64,000 nucleotides of DNA from Shewanella dokdonensis (GCF_018394335.1 NZ_CP074572.1:1674001-1738000), one strand, 5' to 3'; counted from the stretch's first letter, positions 8,674 to 19,462 are shown. Notes: generated by a model from the letters alone, not told the origin. Numbers and translations: made by a program.

Positions 8674-9904
8674 AAAAGACCTATCTTTCCGCACTGATTC
8701 TGGCTGCTATCGCTGCTCCCGCAATGGCCGACACAACCATTGATGAGATGTTTTCTCAGGGCACGTTAAACGCACAACTCCGTATGTTTGACTTTACCCG
8801 GGACTATGATGGCACCACCAATACTAAACATGATACTTCATTGGGGGATTGTTTAATTACCGCACTGCGGCCGTGAATGGCATTACATTAGGCACTACAT
8901 TTGCCTCTGCCAATCATATCTTTAATGGGGACTCTGATGACGTTTATGGCTTGCTGGCCAGAGACAGTGACGGTGGTCATGAAAGTGTCAACCGTATGCA
9001 GGAGTACTACGTTGAGGGTAACTGGTGGAATACACAGTTCCGGTATGGTGCCCAGGAACTGCGTACTCCCATGATGAACCCGCATGACATTCGCGCCATT
9101 CCACGCACATTCCGCGGTTTCTCAGCCATCAACAACAGTTTCAACAATCTCACACTGCAAGCGTACTACATTACCGATTCCATGGGGTGGTCAGACTCCA
9201 GTTTCATTTCGGTAAAAGAAGCGGTGCAGAATGAACTGCGCCGTGCAGGCGTCAATGCTGATGTTGCAGATGAACCCGTTATTGCTGTTGGAGCAAGCTA
9301 CAATGTACCACTGCAGTCAATGAAGATGAAGGCTGATCTGTGGCACTACCGCATGAAAGACGTATTTGACCAGACTTATGCCAAGGTCAATATGTCTGTC
9401 AAAGCCGGGAACAGCGAGTTGTATTTCACGCCGTCCTACTTAGATCAACAGTCAACTGGTGATCAAACCGCAGGCTCATTGGATACCTACCAATATGGCT
9501 TCCACTTGGGAGCAAAAATGGCAGGCTTTGATGCCACATTGATGTATGCCAAAACTGGCGATGATGCACTGCTAGCGCCTTGGGGCGACGAGAAAGTGGT
9601 GATCCAACAGGTATATCAATGTACTCGCGCCAATGAGAAAGTTTATGCCGCCAGATTGGCTTATGATTTTACTCAGGCCGGTGTTGAAGGGCTCAAAGCC
9701 TATGTGTTCTATGCCGATTATGATGTGCCAGATGGTCAAGCCAGCGACTTCACTGAAACCGATTTCTCGGTGACTTATTCACTGGATAAAGTTGTTAAAG
9801 GGCTGAGTACCCGCGTCAGATACGCCATCGTTGATTTCGACAATGGTGAAGACCTCAACGATCTGCGCTTATATCTGTACTACAAGTTCAAACTGGGTCA
9901 TTAA
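8670..9904 (+). pseudogene. OprD-like outer-membrane porin, frameshifted at a G5 tract
   Basis: Outer-membrane channel for small carboxylates or related nutrients. Signal peptide is residues 1-20 (AIAAPAMA-D). The mature part begins TTIDEMFSQGTLNAQLRMF, an OprD-family start, and the C-terminus shows alternating beta strands ending LRLYLYYKFKLGH, a porin last strand. The frame breaks at GGGGG 8843-8847. One added G joins DTSLG-G-LFNYRTAAVNG and gives a 411-residue protein. It is cut short at residue 68 as written. A base-calling error is likelier than decay, but a G-tract near the 5' end is also where phase variation would act. Confidence 0.82.
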
Positions 9905-9914
9905 GCGTCGTTAT

Positions 9915-9948
9915 ATAAGTACCACCTCCGCTCCCTGGTGGTACTTAT
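9915..9948. terminator. 12-bp inverted repeat downstream of the porin
   Basis: ATAAGTACCACC and its perfect complement GGTGGTACTTAT are separated by 10 bases. No T-run follows directly. It begins 10 bases after the porin stop and probably protects or ends that transcript. Confidence 0.6.
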
Positions 9949-9988
9949 ACGATTTACGTTGCGTACTATTAGAACGGACTCTATTTAT

Positions 9989-10018
9989 CAGCCTGGGTTT
10001 ATGCTCAGGCTGTTTTTT
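9989..10018 (+). terminator. Intrinsic terminator
   Basis: Stem CAGCCTG / CAGGCTG with a 10-base loop and TTTTTT (10013-10018). It follows the porin operon. The remaining bases to 10249 hold no gene that I can support. Confidence 0.75.
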
Positions 10019-10249
10019 CACTAATGATGGATGAAATTCGCCACTTATCAGTAATATCTGCCAGAACGCCCCCGACAATAGCATAATATTTCATTCAATA
10101 TCAGTGAGATACAACCTGGCCTAATTACTGCTATGGATTGTTGTTCTCCGAAAGCCACGTTGTGGCAATTCAGGGACAGCTTCCCGACCGCGGGATCCAT
10201 TGCAGTGGCTGCCCAACAGTCAGTGGCTCCCGCGCCTTTTTCGACATCA

Positions 10250-10522
10250 TTACCCCACAGCTAACAAGTCGTCTGCGTGTAACAAGGCTAACTTCTGCTG
10301 GCGAGTGAGCTTCTTCACCTGGATCTCACGCTTGAGAGCCTCGCTACGGCTGCCCACCAGCTCCTGATAGACCAGTTGCAGCGGCGCCTTGCCCCGTAAA
10401 TACTTGGCCGCCTTTGGCCCACCACCTTGATGCTCAGCAAAACGGCGGCTGACATCGGTGGTGACGCCGGTATACAGCTCACCGTCCCGGCAGCGGATCA
10501 TGTACAGTGACCAAAGACTCAT
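10250..10522 (-). CDS. yhbQ: GIY-YIG family protein, YhbQ-like (UPF0213)
   Basis: 90-residue single-domain GIY-YIG protein. [19 protein letters not shown] carries the modified GIY...YTG core, followed by RRFAEHQ with the catalytic-type Arg, and [18 protein letters not shown] with the Glu of the third motif. The family resembles the UvrC/SLX1 nuclease domain; E. coli YhbQ is reported as a nuclease of uncertain role. Its ATG overlaps the stop of the S9 peptidase gene (ATGA), so the two are probably translated together. Confidence 0.92.
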   Translation of the reverse strand: MSLWSLYMIRCRDGELYTGVTTDVSRRFAEHQGGGPKAAKYLRGKAPLQLVYQELVGSRSEALKREIQVKKLTRQQKLALLHADDLLAVG

Positions 10523-12656
10523 TTATATCCCAGCAAACCGAGGAAGAAAGCATATTCCAACGCGGTATCTTCATAACTGCTATAGCGGCCACTCTTGCCA
10601 CCGTGCCCCGCACTCATGTCCACATTTAGCAGTAACAGATGCTCATCGGTTTTATAGTCACGAAGTTTGGCTACCCATTTGGCGGGTTCAAAATACTGCA
10701 CCTGTGAATCATACAGACCGCTGGTCACCAATAGGTTTGGGTAATCCTGATGTTTTACGTTGTCGTAAGGCGAATAACTCAGCATATAATCGAAATAGGG
10801 CTTGTCGTTGGGATTGCCCCACTCGTCATATTCGTTGGTGGTCAGCGGAATTGACTCATCCAGCATGGTGGTCACAATATCCACAAATGGCACATGGGCG
10901 GCCACCGCCAGATACAACTCCGGTGCCTGATTGACCACCGCGCCCATCAGCAGCCCCCTGCACTGCGCCCTGCCGCCAGCACTTTACCGGCCGCGCCATA
11001 CTTTTCTTGCAGCAAGCCGCGGGTCACATCCACAAAATCGTTAAAACTATTCTGCTTATGCAGCATCTTGCCGTCTTCGTACCAGTGTCGACCGAGCATT
11101 TCGCTGCCACGCACATGAGCGATGGCATAGACCACGCCGCGATCGAGCAGACTGATGATGTCGTCATGAAAGGCCGGTTCGATAACAATGCCATAAGCAC
11201 CGTAGCCGTAAACATACAGTGGATTAGTGCCATCGCGTTTGAATTTGTCTTTGCGATATACCAGCGTAACTGGCACCGGGGTGCCATCGCGGGCGCTGAT
11301 CCGCAACCGTTCAGTGCGGTAATTCGCGGCATCAAAGCCCCCTAAGACCTTTTCCTGTTTCAACAGAGTGCGGCGGCCGGGGAAATCTAGCTGATAGTCA
11401 TAGATGGTTTCTGGTGTTGATGGGCTGGAATAATACACTCGCAAGTCGCGGCTGTGCTGACTAGGGTTAACATCTAGCCCCACCACATATGCGGCATCGT
11501 CAAACTGCAATTCATAGCCTCGAGTCGTATCGGCATCTGGATAAATACGGATATGGCTCAGCCCCTGCTCGCGGGTTTGCAACACCAGAAAATCATCTAG
11601 CAGCAGGAAATCTTCCAACAATACATCGGGGCTGTGGGGGATCACCGATTGCCAGTTAGCTTTGTGACTCGCTTTGCTGATGTTGACTTGCATCAAGCGG
11701 AAATTCTGCGCCTGCCAGTTGGTCAGTATGTATAACTCGTTACCGCGCTTGGCAACGCTGTACTCAACCCCTTCTTCTCGTGGCGTAACCGCTAAAAACT
11801 CACCCAGTGGAGCATTGGCATCGAGCCATGACACTTCACTGGTGGTGGTGCTTTCATGGGTCAGCACAATCCGGGTTTCATCCAGGCTTTTCCCTAAGTC
11901 GAGATAATAGGCATCATCCTGTTCGTGATACACCAGTACATCTGCCGCTTGCGCCGTCCCTAATTTATGCCGAAAAACCCTATCGCCCAGCAGGGTTTGT
12001 GGATCTTTCGCAATATAGAACACGTAACGTCCGTCATTGCTCCACACCACGTCACCATCAACATCGGTGAGCTTATCTGCTAATAACTGCCCACTGTGCA
12101 GATCCTTAAAGTAGACGGTATAGATGCGGCGGCTGAGCGTATCTTCCGCAAAGGCCAGCAACGACTCATCAGGACTGATACTGCTGCCGCCGAGGCTGTA
12201 AAATTCGTGCCCGGCCGCCCGTTGGTTGGTATCCAGCAGCAGTTGTTCTGGGCCGTTAAGTTCGCTGCGGCGCGCCAATAGCGGGTATTCCTGCCCTTGT
12301 TGATAACGGCTGTAATACCAATGCTTATGCCAACGATACGGTACCGAGCTATCCTCCGCGGCAACCCGCGCGGTTAACTCTTTAAACAGTTGCTGTTGCA
12401 ATGGCTTAAACGGCTGTAATTTGGCGGCAGTGTAAGCATTTTCCTGCCGCAAATAGTCCAGCATTTGTGGATCACTATGGCTGTCATCGCGCAGCCAATA
12501 GTAGTTATCCGTCCGGGTAACGCCATGCAATGTCATTGCATGAGGAATTTTCATCGCCACTGGGGCGGTGACTTGTGTTTGTTGTTTCATACTTTCGCAT
12601 CCGCACAGCAGCAGTGCTGCGCCAGCCAGTCCGAGAGATGCCAACAGTCTGTTCAT
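10519..12656 (-). pseudogene. S9 prolyl oligopeptidase/oligopeptidase B lipoprotein, frameshifted at C5
   Basis: Serine peptidase of family S9A with an N-terminal beta-propeller and C-terminal alpha/beta-hydrolase domain, cutting oligopeptides. The start at 12656 gives a lipoprotein signal (lipobox LCGC) behind an AGGGATAGACTC ribosome region. The nucleophile motif GRSAGG is followed at once by the frame break at CCCCC 10954-10958. One extra base restores [20 protein letters not shown] and a 712-residue protein. The downstream part has the acid loop region and [10 protein letters not shown] with the catalytic His. Probably intact in the organism. Possibly cotranscribed with yhbQ. Confidence 0.88.
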
Positions 12657-12840
12657 GAGTCTATCCCTGTATTCCCGCATATCTTATGCTGCGCTCATGG
12701 CCGAAACTGCTGGCCGAAAGTCCTATAGTGAACGGCAAGTTTTATTACCGCAAGTGCCTGATCAGAAATGTGAACCACGGCCTTGTTATTTGCCCGTCAC
12801 GGGTGCATGCTAACTCCCGCTTGAGCATGCTCAGGCAGTA

Positions 12841-13013
12841 TTCTCAGGGCGGGGTGTAATTCCCCACCGGTGGTAAATCGCTTGAACAGCGAAAGCCCGC
12901 GAGCGCCTGATGTTATGTCAGGGTCAGCAGATCTGGTGTCCTCACCTCAGGTGACTATTCCAGAGCCGACGGTGTTGCCAACATAGGTTGGCTCAGTCCG
13001 GATGAAAGAGGAT
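12841..13013 (+). promoter_or_regulatory. FMN riboswitch (RFN element)
   Basis: All RFN landmarks are visible in order: CAGGGCGGGGTGTAATTCCCC, ACCGGTGGTAAATC, AGCCCGCGAGCGC, CAGGGTCAGCAGATCTGGT, CCAGAGCCGACGGT and a closing CAGTCCGGATGAAAGAGGA. It precedes ribB by about 120 bases, so FMN should switch off riboflavin synthesis here, either by premature termination or by ribosome-site blocking. Confidence 0.95.
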
Positions 13014-13131
13014 ATGACAACTGTTATACAGTCTGTCTTTCAGGCTTAAATCGCTGCGATGGCAGTGGTTTTGCTATTCCTTTCTTGCCCTGATTCTGGA
13101 AAATTCACGTTGTGATTTAAGGACTTTTACC

Positions 13132-13785
13132 ATGAATCAGTCATTATTAGCACCTTTTGGGACTCCCAGTGAACGGGTTGAAATTGCCTTGCAGACTCTG
13201 CGCGAAGGTCGGGGCGTTCTGGTTGTCGATGACGAAGACCGCGAAAACGAAGGCGACATGATTTTTGCCGCTGAAACCTTAACCAGCCAACAGATGGCGT
13301 TATTAATCCGTGAAGGCAGCGGCATTGTCTGTCTGTGTCTGACCGATGAACGGGTCAAAGCACTGGATTTGCCGCCAATGGTGACCACCAACACCAGCCA
13401 GTTCGGCACACCTTTTACTGTCAGCATTGAAGCACGCGATGGCGTTACCACCGGGGTTTCTGCCGCCGATCGGGTGACCACTATCAAAGCGGCGATTGCT
13501 GATGATGCCAAACCAGAGCATCTGGTGCGTCCAGGCCATGTTTATCCTCTGCGCGCCCAGCCAGGCGGAGTGTTCACCCGCCGCGGCCATACCGAAGCCA
13601 CAGTAGATCTGATGAAACTCGCCGGATTAAAGCATGCTGGTGTGTTATGCGAAGTGACCAATCCCGACGGCACCATGGCCCGGTTACCGGAAATCATCGA
13701 GTTTGGTGCCCAACATCAAATGCCGGTACTGACCATTGAAGATATTGCCGCCTATCGGCACGCCTTGATGGCCGAGGTAGGCTAA
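13132..13785 (+). CDS. ribB: 3,4-dihydroxy-2-butanone-4-phosphate synthase
   Basis: Converts ribulose 5-phosphate to 3,4-dihydroxy-2-butanone 4-phosphate and formate, the four-carbon precursor of riboflavin. 217 residues, a stand-alone RibB with no RibA fusion. It carries [18 protein letters not shown] (acidic metal/substrate loop), [29 protein letters not shown] and [14 protein letters not shown]. Ribosome site AAGGAC before ATG 13132. Controlled by the upstream FMN riboswitch and followed by a strong terminator. Confidence 0.97.
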   Translation: MNQSLLAPFGTPSERVEIALQTLREGRGVLVVDDEDRENEGDMIFAAETLTSQQMALLIREGSGIVCLCLTDERVKALDLPPMVTTNTSQFGTPFTVSIEARDGVTTGVSAADRVTTIKAAIADDAKPEHLVRPGHVYPLRAQPGGVFTRRGHTEATVDLMKLAGLKHAGVLCEVTNPDGTMARLPEIIEFGAQHQMPVLTIEDIAAYRHALMAEVG

Positions 13786-13800
13786 GCCAGCGTTTTAGCG

Positions 13801-13826
13801 AAAAAAGCAGCTGCGGCTGCTTTTTT
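13801..13826 (+). terminator. Intrinsic terminator of ribB
   Basis: AAAAAAGCAGC / GCTGCTTTTTT with loop TGCG. The symmetric A/T flanks make it potentially bidirectional. It starts 16 bases after the ribB stop. Confidence 0.9.
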
Positions 13827-13964
13827 GTTGGCGACACAGTTCACTGTTATTGTTGAAATTATTGGTACAATTCTCATCAAATTCCGGCGGGAACGTAGCC
13901 AGCCAGTCTAAGCGTGGCATAATAACTGCCACATCCAATTCACGGTCAGAATTAAGGTTGCTTT

Positions 13965-15209
13965 ATGTCCATGTCTCAGGACCCATGTGCCCGTCCGCAA
14001 TTACTGCATCCCGATGACGCGGTACCTATGCTGTTGCAACAGGTTATACCTCTCTATGAAACAGAAACCGTGCCGCTCACCGAAGCGTTAGGGCGGATTC
14101 TGGCGGAAGATTTATGTAGCAGTATTGAACTGCCGCCATTCAACAACTCCGGCATGGATGGCTATGCCTACCGCTTTGCGGATCTGCTCGCCAAAGGCAA
14201 ATTGACTGTTATCGGTAAATCTTTTGCAGGCCACCCCTACACCGGGGAATACCAAGCGGGCAGCTGTATCCGGATCATGACCGGAGCCACTGTGCCTAAT
14301 GGCTACGACACAGTACAGATGCAGGAATATGCCGAAGTCAATGGCGATCAGGTGACGTTGGAACCCTGTAGCGAACAGTGGGAAAATGTGCGCTTGCGGG
14401 GCGGGGAAATGATGGTAGGAGCCAAAGTGCTCACCAGTGGTACCGAAATTCGCGCCGCCGAGATGGGCATTATTGCCACCATCGGCATTAGTCACCTGCG
14501 GGTATTCCGCCGTGCCCGAGTCGCATTTTTCTCGACTGGCGATGAACTGCGCCCGGTCGGTAGCGAACTGGCACCAGGACAGATTTATGATTCAAACCGC
14601 TATTCTATCAAAGGCTTATTGATCAAAGCCGGGGTGGAATGGATTGATCTTGGCGTGATCAAAGATGATCCTGAAGCTATCCGCCAAGCCTTCCGCGAAG
14701 CCGCCGCCCGCGCCGATATGGTACTCACCTCTGGCGGGGTTTCAGTGGGCGAAGCAGATTTCACCAAACAGGTGCTGGATGAAGAAGGCAAAATCACCTT
14801 CTGGAAACTGGCCATGAAGCCTGGCAAACCGTTTGCCATGGGTAAAATTGGCGAAGCGATATTCTGTGGTTTACCGGGAAATCCGGTGTCGTCTATGGTC
14901 ACTTTCTATAAGTTAGTGTTGCCACTACTGCGCAAACTGCAAGGGCATAACGCTGTGACACCGTTGCAGATCAAGGCGGTGCTAACCAGTGCCATTCGCA
15001 AAAAACCGGGGCGGGTTGAGTATCAGCGCGGCATCCTAAATCACAATATTGATGGCACCTTGCAGGTCAGCACCACAGGATCACAAGACTCTTCGCAGCT
15101 CAGCTCCATGCACTTAGCCAACTGCTTTATTGTGCTGGAACAACAGCAAGGTAACACTGCGGCGGGCGAGTTGGTCACCGTAGAACCTTTTAACAGCGTG
15201 TTGTGCTAA
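13965..15209 (+). CDS. moeA: Molybdopterin molybdotransferase MoeA
   Basis: Inserts molybdate into adenylylated molybdopterin, the last step of Moco formation. 414 residues with the family's order of domains: N-terminal FNNSGMDGYAYR, IMTGATVPNG, then the MPT-binding core FFSTGDEL, GQIYDSNRY, LTSGGVSVGEADFTK, and MKPGKPFAMG with GLPGNPVSS. Only 13 bases separate it from moeB, so they form an operon. The start used is the first of two nearby ATGs (13965 and 13971). Confidence 0.97.
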   Translation: MSMSQDPCARPQLLHPDDAVPMLLQQVIPLYETETVPLTEALGRILAEDLCSSIELPPFNNSGMDGYAYRFADLLAKGKLTVIGKSFAGHPYTGEYQAGSCIRIMTGATVPNGYDTVQMQEYAEVNGDQVTLEPCSEQWENVRLRGGEMMVGAKVLTSGTEIRAAEMGIIATIGISHLRVFRRARVAFFSTGDELRPVGSELAPGQIYDSNRYSIKGLLIKAGVEWIDLGVIKDDPEAIRQAFREAAARADMVLTSGGVSVGEADFTKQVLDEEGKITFWKLAMKPGKPFAMGKIGEAIFCGLPGNPVSSMVTFYKLVLPLLRKLQGHNAVTPLQIKAVLTSAIRKKPGRVEYQRGILNHNIDGTLQVSTTGSQDSSQLSSMHLANCFIVLEQQQGNTAAGELVTVEPFNSVLC

Positions 15210-15222
15210 CGGAGCGCCGCGA

Positions 15223-15987
15223 ATGGAGCAGATTGACGATATTCTCAGCGACAGTGAAATGCTGCGTTACAGCCGCCAGATCTCTATCAAAGGCATGGAT
15301 ATCGAGGGGCAAGAGCAGTTAAAACTAGCAAAGGTGCTGATGATCGGTGCGGGTGGTTTGGGCTGCACCGCGGCGCAATATTTAACCGTTGCCGGCATCG
15401 GCCAGTTAACGCTGGTAGATTTCGACACGGTGGAGCTTTCCAATCTGCAACGTCAGGTTCTGCACCTAGAGCGCAATGTGGGTCAACCCAAGGTGGTATC
15501 GGCACAAGAAAAGTTACGCGAACTCAACCCGCATGTGGCTATCCGTATCCTCAATCAAGTGCTGGACGATGCTGAGATAGACGCGCTGGTGGCTGAGCAC
15601 ACTATCGTCTTGGACTGTACCGATAATGTGGCGGTGCGCGAGCAACTGAACAAGGCCTGTTTTCATCACAAAATACCGCTGGTATCGGCCGCCGCAATCC
15701 GCATGGAAGGCATGGTCACCGTCTTTGGCTATCAACGCGATATGCCGTGTTATCACTGTTTTTCCAGCCTCTTTGGCGAACAGCAGTTGAGTTGTGTGGA
15801 GTCTGGCATTCTGGCCCCCGTGGTTGGGTTGCTCGGCTGCCTGCAAGCCACCGAAGCGATAAAGGTGCTCACTGGGCTTGGTAAACCACTTTATGGCCGC
15901 TTATTGATGGTAGATGCCCTGACTATGGAGTTTCGTCAAATGACCTTGCCGCAACAGCCCCATTGTCCGGTGTGTCGTGCCAGCTAA
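15223..15987 (+). CDS. moeB: MoaD-adenylylating enzyme MoeB
   Basis: E1-like enzyme that adenylylates the C-terminal Gly-Gly of MoaD so that it can be thiolated for molybdopterin synthesis. 254 residues. ATP-binding GAGGLGCTAAQYL (about residues 44-56), LSNLQRQVLH, catalytic-region LDCTDN, and two zinc pairs CYHC and CPVC. No rhodanese domain, as in E. coli MoeB. The partner MoaD is encoded at 31489-31740 on the other strand. Confidence 0.96.
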   Translation: MEQIDDILSDSEMLRYSRQISIKGMDIEGQEQLKLAKVLMIGAGGLGCTAAQYLTVAGIGQLTLVDFDTVELSNLQRQVLHLERNVGQPKVVSAQEKLRELNPHVAIRILNQVLDDAEIDALVAEHTIVLDCTDNVAVREQLNKACFHHKIPLVSAAAIRMEGMVTVFGYQRDMPCYHCFSSLFGEQQLSCVESGILAPVVGLLGCLQATEAIKVLTGLGKPLYGRLLMVDALTMEFRQMTLPQQPHCPVCRAS

Positions 15988-15990
15988 GCG

Positions 15991-16973
15991 CTAACGTTCA
16001 GTAATCCCCAGTGCGCTGTAAGCCTTGCGCCAGGCGCTGGGGCTGCTGCCAACTTCCCGCTGAAAGGCTTCTCTTAAGGCGGAGGTACTGCCAAAACCAC
16101 AAGCGGCGGCAATCTGTTCCACCGACATGCGGCTGGACTCCAGTAATGATTGCGCCCGTCTTACCCGCGCCCCATAAAGCCACGCCATAGGCGACATCCC
16201 GGTTTGTTGATGAAAGCGCCGACTCAGGCTGCGCGGACTGATACAGGCGCGTTGTGCCAACAAGGTTAACGTCAACGGTTGATGTAGCTGCTCTAGCATC
16301 CACAACTGCAAATCTTTCAATGGTGATGCTGCATGCTCATTATGACGATAGATTTGTTGCGCCTGTGAACCTTGCCGCGCTAGTGGCATAACCAGCATAT
16401 CTGCCACTTTTTCAGCAACTTGCACCCCAAAATCACGGCTAATCATATACAGGCATAAGTCCTGCCCGGCGGCGAGTCCGGCCGATGTTAATAACTGGCC
16501 GTTATCGACAAACAACACATTGGTTGCGACATCAATGGCCGGATAACGCTGAGCCAGCTTCTCCACCAGCATCCAGTGGGTCGTTGCTCGCAAGCCGCCC
16601 AACAACCCGGTGGCCGCCAAAATGGCCGCACCGGTACAAATGGATGCCACGCGAATGCCCTGCGCGACCGCGTGTTGTAATGCTTCAATAACCTGTGGTT
16701 GATGGAATTCCAGCATCTGCATGTTCCCGGGAATAATGATGGTGTCGGCGCTAAACAGCTCGGACAGCGGCGCTACCTCGTTAATGGTTACCGCCCCACT
16801 GTGGGCCATTGGCGCGGGGCCGCAGAAAAATACCTCATACAAGGGGCACCATCACGGTCTTTAGCCATGGGAAACATCTGTTGTGGAATCGCCAAATCAA
16901 ACAGCACCACATCATCCACGGCCAGAATGGCCAAACGATGGCGGCCCGATTGTCGGCAAACAGCGGTAGACAT
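15991..16973 (-). pseudogene. GlxA-family AraC-type regulator with DJ-1-like domain, frameshifted at G4
   Basis: Transcription factor with an N-terminal DJ-1/PfpI-like sensor domain (LAILAVDDVVLFDLAIPQQM, IIIPGN, SICTGAAILAATGLLGG) and a C-terminal AraC DNA-binding domain (ACISPRSLSRRFHQQTGMSP, then IAAACGFGSTSALREAFQRE). The break is at GGGG 16843-16846; one extra base joins DRDGAP to LYEVFFCGPAP and yields about 327 residues. ATG 16973 has GGAG at a good distance. It is divergent from an exported DJ-1/PfpI protein gene, so it probably controls that gene. Confidence 0.85.
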
Positions 16974-17171
16974 TGGCAAACTCCAGATAAACGACATAAT
17001 GCCAATTTATCCTATGCCACCGCATGGCACCAAGCGCAGAACGGCTAAATGGCCCGCAGCTCACACTCTACCAACCTTGACCAGATCCTGGCGATTTCTG
17101 GCAAGGTGACCTCTTTCGGCAAGGTGGCGGCAACTCTATCGTGACACTGTTTTCATCGTAACGGAGGAGTT

Positions 17172-18008
17172 ATGGATCGTAGAGATTTTACCCTTTCCTG
17201 CCTTGGCAGCATTGCCGCGCTGGGCACCGCAGCATTTACGGGTAACGTGAGTGCCGCCCCAGCAACGGCACACCAGCAATTAGCAGCGGATCCCAGCAAA
17301 CCACATATTGCATTTGTTATCTATGACGGCATGACCGCACAGGATCTGATAGGGCCAGTGGAGGTACTTGCCAACAGTCACTTCAACGTGGACTTTGTCT
17401 GGCGCGATAAAAATCCGGTATATGCTGAAAACCGTGCCAATCGGCAGCTAGGTTTTTTGCCAACGGCCACATTTGCTGAGTTGCAGCACACCGACATCCT
17501 GTTTGTGCCGGGAACCAGCAATCCCTATCGGCAGCTGCGTCAGCAGGATATGCTCGACTGGGTGGCGCAGGTGGGTGCCAACGCCAAGTGGGTGACCAGT
17601 GTTTGCAGTGGCGCCTTTATTCTCGGTGCGGCCGGATTACTCAAAGGTTATCAAGCGACCACCCATTGGGCGCTCAGAGATAATTTACGTTATTTCGGCG
17701 CGCAGCCTGTCGTGCAGCGAGTGGTGCACGACCGTAATCGGGTAACCGGTGCGGGAGTGACTTCCGGTATCGACTTTGCGTTACAACTGTTGACACTGTT
17801 AACCAATGAGCAGCTGGCACAGGCAACCGAACTGGTGTTGGAATATGATCCACAGCCACCCTATCGCACCGGCTCGCCCCAAGTGGCTCCCGCGGCCTTG
17901 GTTGAAGCAACTCGCGATGGTTACCTGCAACGGTTGGCGCAAATCGAACCTGACAGCGTGCAATTACTGCAACAGACAGCTAAACGCTTAGGGGTACAGT
18001 TAAGCTGA
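17172..18008 (+). CDS. Exported DJ-1/PfpI-family protein with Tat-like signal
   Basis: 278 residues. The N-terminus MDRRDFTLSCLGSIAALG resembles a twin-arginine signal with a processing site near NVSAA, so the protein is probably periplasmic. The rest is a DJ-1/PfpI domain: IAFVIYDGMTAQDLIGPVEV, DILFVPGTSN and the nucleophile elbow SVCSGAFILGAAGLL with Cys, then ATTHW. Closest in style to isonitrile hydratase/transcriptional-regulator-like DJ-1 proteins. The catalytic role is unknown. ATG 17172 follows GGAGGAGTT. Confidence 0.82.
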   Translation: MDRRDFTLSCLGSIAALGTAAFTGNVSAAPATAHQQLAADPSKPHIAFVIYDGMTAQDLIGPVEVLANSHFNVDFVWRDKNPVYAENRANRQLGFLPTATFAELQHTDILFVPGTSNPYRQLRQQDMLDWVAQVGANAKWVTSVCSGAFILGAAGLLKGYQATTHWALRDNLRYFGAQPVVQRVVHDRNRVTGAGVTSGIDFALQLLTLLTNEQLAQATELVLEYDPQPPYRTGSPQVAPAALVEATRDGYLQRLAQIEPDSVQLLQQTAKRLGVQLS

Positions 18009-18130
18009 GTCTGCGCCCGGCGGCTGAAACCTGCGCGGCCGGGCAAATTCAACAGATGCGACTGGTTTCACGCAGATTCTTTCTATATCTTGAGCGGATA
18101 GTTATAAACAATTTCAGGATGAAACTTGCG

Positions 18131-18790
18131 ATGGAACACAGCGTTTTTGACCGTACGAGTACGGATGACAAGGTGATTGGTAATGGCCTGTATAATCTGA
18201 TTATTGGCATCACCTTATTGTGGGGTTTTGCTATCAACTATCTGATGGTCAGCAACATCGACCCACAAAGCATCGCCAGTATTAACCCTTGGTTGTTTTT
18301 TGGTGGCTATTTTGTCAGCTGCTTTGCGGGTATCTATCTGTTTCAGAAGTCAGATAATCCGCTGGTCAGCTTTATTGGTTATAACTTGGTCGTCGTACCC
18401 TTTGGCTTAATTATCAATCTGGTGGTCAGTCAGTATCAGCCAGACATTGTGCTGGAAGCACTGCGCATCACCACGTTAGTCACATTGGCGATGATGGTAC
18501 TGGGCACACTCTTCCCGGCGTTCTTTGCCCGGATAAGCGGCGCGCTCACAATTGCCCTGTTGCTGGTCATTGTGGTGGAATTGATCGAGCTGTTTTTCTT
18601 CAAGACTCACCACGGTATTCTCGACTGGATTGTTGTGCTGATTTTCTGTGGTTATATCGGTTATGACTGGGGACGAGCCAACGCCATCCCCAAAACGGTA
18701 GATAATGCCATTGATAGTGCCGCCGCGCTGTACATGGATATCATCAACCTGTTTTTGCGGATTTTGCGCATCCTTGGCAACCGCCGTTAA
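18131..18790 (+). CDS. Bax inhibitor-1 (YbhL/YccA)-family membrane protein
   Basis: 219 residues with about seven hydrophobic segments, ending in the family-typical ILDWIVVLIFCGYIGYDW and YMDIINLFLRILRILGNRR. Members are inner-membrane proteins linked to ion or stress homeostasis; the function here is unproven. The frame is open upstream to 18056, but the AGGA at 18116 and the MEHSVFDRT N-terminus favour 18131. A GC-rich hairpin (18015-18044) separates it from the DJ-1 gene. Confidence 0.82.
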   Translation: MEHSVFDRTSTDDKVIGNGLYNLIIGITLLWGFAINYLMVSNIDPQSIASINPWLFFGGYFVSCFAGIYLFQKSDNPLVSFIGYNLVVVPFGLIINLVVSQYQPDIVLEALRITTLVTLAMMVLGTLFPAFFARISGALTIALLLVIVVELIELFFFKTHHGILDWIVVLIFCGYIGYDWGRANAIPKTVDNAIDSAAALYMDIINLFLRILRILGNRR

Positions 18791-18861
18791 ACCTCACCAG
18801 CAGGTTCTAGCGGTCGTTGAAGTGATCACTGTGCACAGCGCTCAGTGGAGTGATATTTAAG

Positions 18862-19462
18862 ATGCAGCCAAACGATATCGGCAAAGCCTATGACCAGATT
18901 ACTGCGATCTGGAACAGTGACAGTTTCAATCATCTTAACGGCATTAAGCAACACCAGCGTGCACTCAAGTTTTGCAAAAACATCCGGCAGCGCCCTAGAC
19001 ATAGGTTGTGGCTGTAATGGCCGTTTTATCGATCTTTTAGCGGCCAACGGTTTCCAGCCAGAAGGCTTGGATGTGTCTTCAGAAATGATCCGTTTGGCTA
19101 AACTGCGCCACCCACAATATCCGTTTTATCATGCAGACATCTGCCAGTTTACCCTACCTAAAACCTACGATTTCATCACTGCCTGGGACAGCATTTGGCA
19201 TATTCCACTAACGCAGCAACGCCAAGTGATTACAAAAATTATTGCGGGCTTAAACCCCGGTGGCATCTTCATCTTTTCTTTTGGCGGCACGGCTTTGGAG
19301 GGTGAACACAGCAACAACGTTATGGGGCCAGAAGTTTACTATTCCACCTTGGGAACCCAAGGCTTTTTATCATTGCTGCTACAACTTGGCTGCCAAATAA
19401 AACATCTGGAATATGACCAGCATCCAGAACTGCATACCTATCTTATTGTGGAAAAAACGTAA
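18862..19462 (+). pseudogene. Class I SAM-dependent methyltransferase, frameshifted at T4
   Basis: Small cytosolic methyltransferase (199 residues when repaired). Starts MQPNDIGKAYDQITAIWNSD. The SAM motif is SALDIGCGCNGRFIDLLAANG, followed by GLDVSSEMIRLAK, YDFITAWDSIWHIPLTQQ and LNPGGIFIFSFGG. The break is at TTTT 18970-18973. Here one T must be removed, giving ALKFAKTSGSALDIG. This is the only insertion-type break in the window. Substrate unknown; it borders the AT-rich island. Confidence 0.78.
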
